Notes under the pieces: generated by a model | The model's input: the letters and a program-made list of their open reading frames with translations, nothing else | Databases searched by the model: none | What the model was told of the DNA's origin: nothing | Program-made: the position numbers and the translations under genes | Part shown: piece by piece, positions 13,935-19,207 of the stretch | Layout of the letters: each line of letters opens with the position of its first letter | How positions within the stretch are numbered: the first letter of the stretch is position 1 | NCBI GenBank assembly: GCA_947476855.1 | Contig: CANJSR010000031.1 | Location: 1-19,207, forward strand | Direction of reading: 5' to 3' | DNA: 19,207 bases | Source of the DNA: Acetobacteraceae bacterium | GTDB lineage: Bacteria; Pseudomonadota; Alphaproteobacteria; Acetobacterales; Acetobacteraceae

Positions 13935-15089
13935 ATGCACGAAACCCGCGCCCGCAATCCCCTGTTTTCCGCCAACCGCTTCAAGCTGGGCATCTTCAGC
14001 GCCAACTGCGACGGCGGCTTGACCATGAGCCTGGCGCCTGAGCGCTGGCGCGCGAACTGGGACGACATCGTCGCGATGACGCGGATCGCCGATGACGCGG
14101 GGCTGGAGTTCATTCTTCCGGTCGCGAAATGGCGCGGCTACCAGGGGAAAGCCAACGTCTACGGCAAGTCCTACGAAACCCTGACGCATGGCGCGGCCCT
14201 CGGCGCCGTCACCAAGCGGATCGCGATCTTCTGCACCGTCCATGTGCCGCTGATCACGCCCGCCTTCGGCGCCAAGGCCATGGCGACGATCGACCACGTG
14301 ACGCACGGACGCGCCGGCCTGAACATCGTCTGCGGCTGGAACCAGGCGGAGTTCGACCTGCACGGCGTCACCATCGACCCCGACACCCGCTATGACCACG
14401 GCCAGGAATGGTTCGAGATCTGGTCGCGCATGCTGGAAGGCGGGCCGGAGTTTGATTTCAAGGGCAAGTTCTTCGACCTGAAACGCTGCCAGACCGATCC
14501 GGTGTCGATCCAGCGCCCCTGGCCGCCGGTGATGTCGGCCGGCTTCTCCCCCCGCGGCCGCGACTTTGCCGCGCGTGCCGCGGATGTGCTGTTCCTGAAC
14601 GTCACCGAACTCGACCAGGTGCCGACCATGCTCGCCGACGTGACCGAACATATGGCGCGTCACAAGCGCACGATTTCGGTCTTCACCATGGGCCATGTCG
14701 TCTGCCGCCCGACCCGGAAGGAAGCCGAGGACTTCTTCCATTATTTCGCCGAGGAAATGGCCGACACCGACGGGCAGGCCTATTACCGATCAAACCGTGG
14801 CGCCACCGTCGGCAGCGGCAACCAGGTGATCGCCCGCCCGTTTGAGAACCGTTTCACCCGCCAGGGCCAGCACAGATATGACGGCGCCTATCCGGGGTCC
14901 TACCCCTTCGTTGGCTCCCCCGACGATGTGGCGGAAGAGATGGCGCGCATGAGCGCGACCGGCCTGGCGGGCTGCACGGTCGCGTTCGTCGATTACCTCA
15001 AGGAAATTCCCTATTTCGTGCAGGAGGTCCTGCCCCGCCTGGAACGCCTGGGGCTGCGGCTGCCCGCTACAGCGTCTCCACCGTCATAG
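13935..15089 (+). CDS. LLM class flavin-dependent oxidoreductase, RutA-like
   Basis: A 384-residue luciferase-like TIM-barrel monooxygenase using reduced FMN and O2. It resembles the RutA/SsuD branch: FKLGIFSANCDGG (16-28), the KWRGYQGK segment (65-72), AGLNIVCGWNQAEF (127-140) and VMSAGFSPRGRDFAARAAD (199-217) match the corresponding parts of pyrimidine monooxygenase RutA. The rest of the rut pathway is absent, so uracil is unlikely to be the substrate. ATG 13935 is chosen; an in-frame TTG at 13926 overlaps the upstream stop. It needs a flavin reductase, and none is in the window. The last 23 bases overlap the convergent AtuA gene. A cyclic amide, lactone precursor or sulfonate is possible. 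Confidence 0.9.
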   Translation: MHETRARNPLFSANRFKLGIFSANCDGGLTMSLAPERWRANWDDIVAMTRIADDAGLEFILPVAKWRGYQGKANVYGKSYETLTHGAALGAVTKRIAIFCTVHVPLITPAFGAKAMATIDHVTHGRAGLNIVCGWNQAEFDLHGVTIDPDTRYDHGQEWFEIWSRMLEGGPEFDFKGKFFDLKRCQTDPVSIQRPWPPVMSAGFSPRGRDFAARAADVLFLNVTELDQVPTMLADVTEHMARHKRTISVFTMGHVVCRPTRKEAEDFFHYFAEEMADTDGQAYYRSNRGATVGSGNQVIARPFENRFTRQGQHRYDGAYPGSYPFVGSPDDVAEEMARMSATGLAGCTVAFVDYLKEIPYFVQEVLPRLERLGLRLPATASPPS

Positions 15090-16461
15090 GAAAGATCGTG
15101 TCGGTGTCTTGCGTCCGCAGCAGATGGTAGACGTTGAAACGATAGGCCGAACCGAGTGAAACCTCGGGCGGGGTGAAGGGGAAGGCGAGGTTGCCGGCGG
15201 TGGATAGCCGCCCCGGATAGCCGTAGTGCAGAAGGTATTGTTTGCAGGTCCGCACGACCTCTGATGCCCGCTCCCGCGTGGGCGCGATGCATTCGCCCAT
15301 GATGAAGACTTCGCCGGGTGGCGCCTCATTCTCGGGTGCGACCATGCGGACGCCGTCGATGCCATAGACCCGGAAGCGCAACGTATAGTCCTGCGGCTGG
15401 TCCTCACATACCAGTTCGCGCACCAGTTCGGTGAACTTCGGCAACAGCCCCTTGATCGAGGCGATGAAGCGCGGATCGGCGGAACCGGCCAGCAGCACCG
15501 CGCGCTCTCCGATCTTCAACGCGCCTTCCAGCTTCAGCGTCGGATCGGTGGTGTCGCGCCAGACCGCGCCCGAGACGCGGGTGCGGCGATCATCCACGGC
15601 CTCATAATTTGCCTTGGACAGGTCGAGCATCCCTTCCGGTTCAACAACGGTAAAGGGATCGGACTGCTCATACATGCTGTGCGCGGCGACCGAGGTCGGC
15701 GTCGCGCGCCGTTCCGGGTTCATGCTTTCCAGCACGAAGCCGGTGTCGTCCAGTTCCGCCAGGATCGAATCCCGCCCACCCGGCACGCAGCACAAGGACG
15801 CGCATTCGATGATCTTGGCCATGTGGACGCAAAGCCCGGTCGGGAAACCCAGCATCGACGGCAGGGAGGCGAAGATCGCCGTGTCGCACGCCCGCCCGGC
15901 GATGATCACGTCCACATCCGCGGCCAAGGCGCGCCGGAACGGCCCCATGCCCATCTGGGCCACGATCTGGGAGGCGTCGTTGATATCCGCCTCGGTCAGC
16001 GCCGGCATGTCGTCGAAGCTGACCAGGCGGCCTTCCTTGTTGGCTTCCAGCAGCATCGGCCGGTCCATGTCGGCACGGATCACCGCCATGCGGAAATGCA
16101 GGCCCTCGGCCGCCGCGATCTCCCGGATCATCGCCAGAGTCGCATCCAGATGCGGACCGGCGCCGGCCGATCCAGCCGACCCGATCACCAGCGGCACGTC
16201 CAGGGATCGCGCGCCCAGCAGCACCTTGCGCAGGTCACGGCGCGTGGCTTCCGGAGAGGTCGCCATCTCCCCCTTGCCCAGATAGGTCGGCCCGATATCG
16301 ATCGAGCCCATGTCACAGCCGATCAGGTCCGGCTTGCGTTCCAGCCCGGCATTGAAGGCGGGGGTCGGAATGCCATAGCCCAACTGCCCGGACGCGCCGA
16401 GAAAGCGCATCGGACGGCGGGTACGACGGATCTCCGCGATGACGCGGCCCGAGGCGCTCAT
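15067..16461 (-). CDS. Acyclic terpene utilisation AtuA family protein (DUF1446)
   Basis: A 464-residue cytosolic protein of the AtuA/DUF1446 family. Its opening GASGQLGYGIPTPAF (22-36) and RKPDLIGCDMGSIDIGPTYL are family hallmarks, followed by VIGSAGSAGAGPHLDATLAM and DVDVIIAGRACDTAIFA. AtuA is needed for citronellol/geraniol use in Pseudomonas, but the biochemical step of the family is not established, and the rest of the atu cluster is not seen here. It therefore may serve a different branched or unusual acyl substrate. The start overlaps the DUF4387 stop (ATGA), so the pair is one unit; the two are known neighbours or fusions in many genomes. The 3' end overlaps the RutA-like gene on the other strand. 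Confidence 0.9.
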   Translation of the reverse strand: MSASGRVIAEIRRTRRPMRFLGASGQLGYGIPTPAFNAGLERKPDLIGCDMGSIDIGPTYLGKGEMATSPEATRRDLRKVLLGARSLDVPLVIGSAGSAGAGPHLDATLAMIREIAAAEGLHFRMAVIRADMDRPMLLEANKEGRLVSFDDMPALTEADINDASQIVAQMGMGPFRRALAADVDVIIAGRACDTAIFASLPSMLGFPTGLCVHMAKIIECASLCCVPGGRDSILAELDDTGFVLESMNPERRATPTSVAAHSMYEQSDPFTVVEPEGMLDLSKANYEAVDDRRTRVSGAVWRDTTDPTLKLEGALKIGERAVLLAGSADPRFIASIKGLLPKFTELVRELVCEDQPQDYTLRFRVYGIDGVRMVAPENEAPPGEVFIMGECIAPTRERASEVVRTCKQYLLHYGYPGRLSTAGNLAFPFTPPEVSLGSAYRFNVYHLLRTQDTDTIFPMTVETL

Positions 16462-16760
16462 ATCTCGATCCCCAGCAAGGGCGCGTGCTGCTGCGCGCCG
16501 TAGACGTCGAAGTCACCGGGATCACCGGCCATGATGGTGCGCGCCATGACGATCTTGATCGCCCGCCCGACGGGATAGGGGATCACCGTCACCGCCTCGG
16601 GCGACACGCGATACAGGCGGCCGAGGTTCTCCCGGCTGAACGCCGGCGACTGCGCCACGCGCTGGTAGTCCGCGTCGGAGGCGAACATGACATCGAGCGT
16701 AAGGCGCCTGGGTCCGGCGTTCTTGCTGCGGATCACCTGGGCGATCTCGGACAGTTTCAT
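16458..16760 (-). CDS. DUF4387 domain protein
   Basis: A 100-residue protein with the DUF4387 signature KNAGPRRLTLDVMF (14-27). It also has LGRLYRVSPEAVTVIPY and PVGRAIKIVMARTIMAGDPGD further on. It has no signal or membrane segment. The function is unknown; it is regularly found beside, or fused to the end of, AtuA/DUF1446 proteins, and is probably a small subunit. It is the first gene of the AtuA unit and overlaps AtuA by four bases. No clear ribosome-binding site precedes ATG 16760. A candidate promoter lies 34 bases upstream. Confidence 0.85.
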   Translation of the reverse strand: MKLSEIAQVIRSKNAGPRRLTLDVMFASDADYQRVAQSPAFSRENLGRLYRVSPEAVTVIPYPVGRAIKIVMARTIMAGDPGDFDVYGAQQHAPLLGIEI

Positions 16761-16793
16761 GGCGTGCGATCCAGTCTGGAATCAGGTGAGGGG

Positions 16794-16821
16794 ATGATAG
16801 CCCGGGCTTGGATCGGCGCAA
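16794..16821 (-). promoter_or_regulatory. Candidate sigma70-type promoter for the DUF4387-AtuA unit
   Basis: On the minus strand TTGCGC (16821-16816) and TATCAT (16799-16794) are separated by 16 bases, 34 bases before the DUF4387 start. The -10 matches 5 of 6 consensus bases, the -35 only 3 of 6, as for an activator-dependent promoter. Confidence 0.35.
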
Positions 16822-16850
16822 AACGGCGGGACGGTCGTTGGATCGGTGCA
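16808..16850. repeat. Direct repeat TTGGATCGGYGCA, 30-base period
   Basis: TTGGATCGGCGCA (16808-16820) recurs as TTGGATCGGTGCA (16838-16850), 12 of 13 identical and exactly 30 bases apart, about three helix turns. The first copy covers most of the candidate -35 of the DUF4387-AtuA promoter. This is what paired sites of an activator or repressor would look like. Confidence 0.45.
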
Positions 16851-16939
16851 CTTGGCCCGCGGAGGCTCCACCCGGCCATCGCCAAGGACGCCAACGGTGG
16901 CGGTTGCGCTGCATCTCAACCGCCAGAGCCCCCGGCGAT

Positions 16940-16958
16940 GGGCGGGTCAGGCCCGCCC
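16940..16958. repeat. Palindromic hairpin of a probable dispersed intergenic repeat
   Basis: GGGCGGG (16940-16946) and CCCGCCC (16952-16958) form a perfect 7-base-pair stem with a 5-base loop. Read on the minus strand, one frame gives SSWAGLTRPSPG, close to the WxGLTRPS spurious translations produced by a widespread alphaproteobacterial intergenic palindrome. That recognition is from memory and has not been checked by search. Confidence 0.45.
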
Positions 16959-17045
16959 AGGACGAAAAGGAGCCTGATGCGATGCCCCGCCGCATCCACC
17001 CGGAAATTTTGGAAAGCCGCGTGGGCGTGATAGCGTTTTGTGCAT

Positions 17046-17056
17046 TGAACGGTTCA
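17046..17056. promoter_or_regulatory. Palindrome TGAAC-G-GTTCA, candidate operator
   Basis: A perfect 5-base inverted repeat around a central G, 82 bases upstream of the hydrolase start. Its size suits a dimeric repressor, but 11-base palindromes also arise by chance. Confidence 0.25.
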
Positions 17057-17138
17057 CCGCCTGTCTTGCCCGCGTCACTCGACAGCCCATCCTACCAGCG
17101 GGTAACCTGCGGCGAGAGCAAACGGAGAGGAAAAGAGC

Positions 17139-17915
17139 ATGAGCGTGGCATGGACCGAAACGGTCCGGGACATCGCCGGCACCAAGATGTATCTGAAGCG
17201 CGCCGGCAAGGGCCCTGCCGTCCTGGTGCTGCATCATGACATCGGCACGCCCGACAGCCTGGCCTTCTATGACGCCCTGGCGGCGAAATACGACGTGATC
17301 GTCCCGCATCATCCCGGCTGGGGCAAGTCCGAGCGTCCGGAATGGCTCCGCAGCCCGCGCGACATGGCCGCAATGTATGCGTGGCTTCTGACCGACCTGG
17401 ACATCAAGGACGCGTCGCTGGTCGGCTTGGGCTTCGGTGGATGGATCGCGGCCGAGATGGCCAGCCAGGCACCGACCAGCTACCGCCGCCTGGTGCTGGT
17501 AGCCCCGATGGGCGTCAAGCCGCCGGAAGGCTACATCGCCGACCAGGCGCTGGTGTCCTACCTCGAATACCCGCAGGCCGGCTTCCATAACGAAGCGGCC
17601 TTCACGGCGGTCTATGGCGAAGTGTCGAGCGACCAGCTTGAACAATGGGACGTCTGCCGGGAAATGAGCTTCCGCACGGCCTGGAAGCCCTACATGTACA
17701 GCCAGACCCTGCCCCATCTGCTGGGTGGCGTCCGGACGCCGGCCCTGGTCATTCACGGTGACGACGATCGCATCGTGCCGATCAGCGCCGCCCACGCGTA
17801 CACGAAGGCGCTCCGTAACGCGACGATGACAACCGTCGCCGCCTGCGGTCACTTCGCCGAAATGGACCAGCCCGACGCCGTCGCCAAGCTGACCAGCGAC
17901 TTCCTCGCGTCCTGA
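17139..17915 (+). CDS. Alpha/beta-hydrolase fold protein with Gly at the nucleophile position
   Basis: A 258-residue alpha/beta-hydrolase fold protein. The nucleophile elbow reads LVGLGFGGW (95-102 region): the position that is normally Ser in GxSxG is Gly98. The acid and base appear kept, Asp210 in HGDDDRIVP and His238 in ACGHFAEMDQP. The strand-3 loop is LHHDIGTP instead of the common HGxP. Without a Ser/Cys/Asp nucleophile it cannot form the usual acyl-enzyme. It may use the His-Asp pair as a general base, as other non-hydrolytic members of the fold do, or be a binding protein. GGAGAGGAAAAGAG upstream supports the start. It is 34 bases before the luciferase-like oxygenase, so the two probably act on one compound. 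Confidence 0.88.
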   Translation: MSVAWTETVRDIAGTKMYLKRAGKGPAVLVLHHDIGTPDSLAFYDALAAKYDVIVPHHPGWGKSERPEWLRSPRDMAAMYAWLLTDLDIKDASLVGLGFGGWIAAEMASQAPTSYRRLVLVAPMGVKPPEGYIADQALVSYLEYPQAGFHNEAAFTAVYGEVSSDQLEQWDVCREMSFRTAWKPYMYSQTLPHLLGGVRTPALVIHGDDDRIVPISAAHAYTKALRNATMTTVAACGHFAEMDQPDAVAKLTSDFLAS

Positions 17916-17949
17916 ACAAGCAGATGACCCAATCAGGGAGACCCGACCG

Positions 17950-19194
17950 ATGCATCTGATGTATTTCACCGAACAGCCGATGTCGGCCTATGACGCGAAA
18001 GCAGGGCTCGACTACGGCGCCACCGCGTTGATGTTCTCGAACTCGAACTTCAATTCGAATGAAGGCAGCCGCCTTTATAACGAGTATCTGGAACAATACG
18101 TCCTCGCCGAGGAAGTCGGCATCGACGGCATCATGCTGAATGAGCATCACAATGCGCCATTCTGCATGCAGGCGCGCGCGAACATGTTCGCCGCCATGCT
18201 CGCCGCCGTCACCAAAAAAGTCAAAATCGTTATGCTCGGCAATCCGTTGCCGCTGTGGGAAAACCCCGTGCAGCTCTCGGAAGAGCTGGCGATGATCGAC
18301 ATGGTCTCGAAGGGCCGTCTGGTGTCGGGCTTCGTGCGCGGTGGCGGGCAGGAGCAGTTGGCGAACGGCGTGAACCCCGCCTTTAACCGGGAACGCTTCC
18401 AGGAAGCGCATGACCTGATCATCAAGACCTGGACGCAGCCTGGGCCGTTCCGCTGGGAAGGCACGCATTACCAGCAGCGCGTCGTGAACCCCTGGGCCGT
18501 GCCGATGCAGAAGCCGCATCCGCGCATCTGGATCCCCGGCGTGATCAGCAAGGAAACGATCGTCTGGGCGGCGCAGAACGGCTACCCCTATATCGCGCTG
18601 AACACCCCGGTCGAACGCACCAACCAGATCTGGGACATCTACGACAAGGCCGCGGCCGAGGTCGGGCTGAAGGGCGGTCCTGAGTACCACGGCCTGCTCA
18701 AGCAGATCCACGTGGCCGAGACCGAGGAAAAGGCCATCGAGAACGCTCGGCAGTTCATGTGGATGCAGGGTGAGTTCACCGGTCTCGCCCATCCGGTCTG
18801 GAGCACCCCGGCCGGTTATGGCAGCCCGGACAACCGCCGTGGCTTCGCCGAATTCGCCACCGGCCGCGGCAAGAACCTGCGCTATCGGCCGAGCCTTGAG
18901 CAGCAGCTCAAGGATATGATGGTCATCGCGGGGACGCCGAAGCAGGTGATCGCGAAGCTGCGTGTCCTGTTGCAGGAAACCCGTCCGGGCATCCTGTCGT
19001 TCTGGGCGAATGACGGGAACGTGTCGCACGAAGACGCCAAGACCTGCATCCGCCTGCTGGGTCAGGAAGTGTTCCCCGCGGTGCGTGAGATGGCGAAGGA
19101 ATTCGACCTGAAAAGCCCGTTCGAAACCAACCAGCCGGTCAGCGTCCGTTACGCGAACGGCGCCAACCCTGTCACGGCCGCGGCGGCGGAATAA
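17950..19194 (+). CDS. LLM class flavin-dependent oxidoreductase, luciferase-like
   Basis: A 414-residue luciferase-like monooxygenase of the LuxA branch, distinct from the RutA-like enzyme 3 kb upstream. Family marks are EEVGIDGIMLNEHHNAP (54-70) with the His pair, the MLGNPLPLWENPVQLSEELAMID strand-helix unit (95-117), and GRLVSGFVRGGG (122-133) at the flavin-phosphate site. A longer C-terminal part (about 300-414) ends in a flexible Ala-rich tail. It should use FMNH2 and O2; the substrate is unknown and no flavin reductase is nearby. GGGAG upstream supports ATG 17950. It shares a transcript with the Gly-elbow hydrolase. Compared with its neighbours it uses more GAA, AAA and TCG codons. Confidence 0.92.
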   Translation: MHLMYFTEQPMSAYDAKAGLDYGATALMFSNSNFNSNEGSRLYNEYLEQYVLAEEVGIDGIMLNEHHNAPFCMQARANMFAAMLAAVTKKVKIVMLGNPLPLWENPVQLSEELAMIDMVSKGRLVSGFVRGGGQEQLANGVNPAFNRERFQEAHDLIIKTWTQPGPFRWEGTHYQQRVVNPWAVPMQKPHPRIWIPGVISKETIVWAAQNGYPYIALNTPVERTNQIWDIYDKAAAEVGLKGGPEYHGLLKQIHVAETEEKAIENARQFMWMQGEFTGLAHPVWSTPAGYGSPDNRRGFAEFATGRGKNLRYRPSLEQQLKDMMVIAGTPKQVIAKLRVLLQETRPGILSFWANDGNVSHEDAKTCIRLLGQEVFPAVREMAKEFDLKSPFETNQPVSVRYANGANPVTAAAAE

Positions 19195-19201
19195 CGCCGC
19201 C
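19182..19201. terminator. Hairpin around the stop codon of the luciferase-like gene
   Basis: GGCGGCG (19182-19188) and CGCCGCC (19195-19201) pair perfectly, with the stop TAA inside the 6-base loop. The window ends six bases later, so a following T-run cannot be judged. Confidence 0.35.
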
Positions 19202-19207
19202 AACAAC

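Larger units (their letters stand above)
16761..17138. other. 378-base divergent intergenic region
   Basis: No convincing gene is present; the short open frames here lack family features and ribosome-binding sites. The region holds the control DNA for two divergent units. From left to right I see a minus-strand candidate promoter, a 30-base-period direct repeat, a palindromic hairpin resembling a dispersed repeat, and a TGAAC-G-GTTCA palindrome. It ends with the strong purine-rich ribosome-binding site (GGAGAGGAAAAGAG) of the plus-strand hydrolase gene. Confidence 0.6.

Noticed and set aside
13935..15089. Assignment of the RutA-like gene as a true rutA
   Set aside because: No rutB-F or pyrimidine permease genes are nearby, and the partner is a LigI-like hydrolase, so only family-level naming is justified.
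16485..17030. 181-codon plus-strand frame in and before the divergent region
   Set aside because: It covers the DUF4387 gene antisense and continues into control DNA; no start site or family features.
16947..17969. 340-codon minus-strand frame opposite the alpha/beta-hydrolase
   Set aside because: The plus strand has the hydrolase fold, a good ribosome-binding site and a co-directional partner; the antisense frame has none of these.
17782..19206. 474-codon minus-strand frame opposite the luciferase-like gene
   Set aside because: It is a shadow of a well-conserved LLM oxygenase and has no recognisable domain.

Overview
This is a GC-rich, densely packed bacterial window with about twenty protein genes. 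The codon bias, operon style, a class 2 (quinone-linked) dihydroorotate dehydrogenase, a PEP-CTERM protein and the mix of AtuA-family, LLM flavin oxygenase, NIPSNAP and nitronate monooxygenase genes suggest an alphaproteobacterium. Acetobacteraceae (Rhodospirillales) is most likely, but this is inferred from gene content and no rRNA or tRNA is present to confirm it. I see no insertion sequence, integrase, CRISPR array, prophage or origin.

Left part (1-6659), mostly housekeeping: the 5' end of a polysaccharide deacetylase (minus, running off the left edge) diverges from an amidase-signature hydrolase. Next come a NUDIX hydrolase translationally coupled to a small exported protein, an unrecognised 101-residue protein and a tandem universal stress protein. 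Converging on the stress gene is a minus-strand pair, pyrD and a class IIA HAD phosphatase, with no base between them. Divergent from pyrD is a two-domain NIPSNAP protein with a perfect inverted repeat in its leader.

Middle part (6660-12519): a C/G-rich double-hairpin element separates the NIPSNAP gene from a convergent methyl-accepting chemotaxis protein. Upstream of the chemoreceptor on the minus strand lies a run of PEP-CTERM protein, fatty-acid hydroxylase/sterol desaturase, small two-helix membrane protein and nitronate monooxygenase. The PEP-CTERM gene diverges from an exported cytochrome P460-family protein across an intergenic region with two sets of repeats.

Right part (12590-19194), a catabolic neighbourhood in three transcription units: (A) MaoC-type hydratase, LigI-like amidohydrolase and RutA-like flavin monooxygenase, plus strand; (B) DUF4387 and AtuA/DUF1446, overlapping, minus strand, with their 3' end overlapping unit A; (C) an alpha/beta-hydrolase whose nucleophile position is Gly instead of Ser, followed by a luciferase-like flavin monooxygenase, plus strand. 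B and C diverge from a 378-base region with a candidate promoter, a 30-base-period direct repeat and an 11-base palindrome. The two oxygenases, hydrolases, hydratase and CoA-type accessory proteins suggest oxidative breakdown of an unidentified compound, perhaps cyclic, terpenoid or N-containing. That pathway is inference; no regulator or transporter in the window names the substrate. This part is the best candidate for something undescribed.
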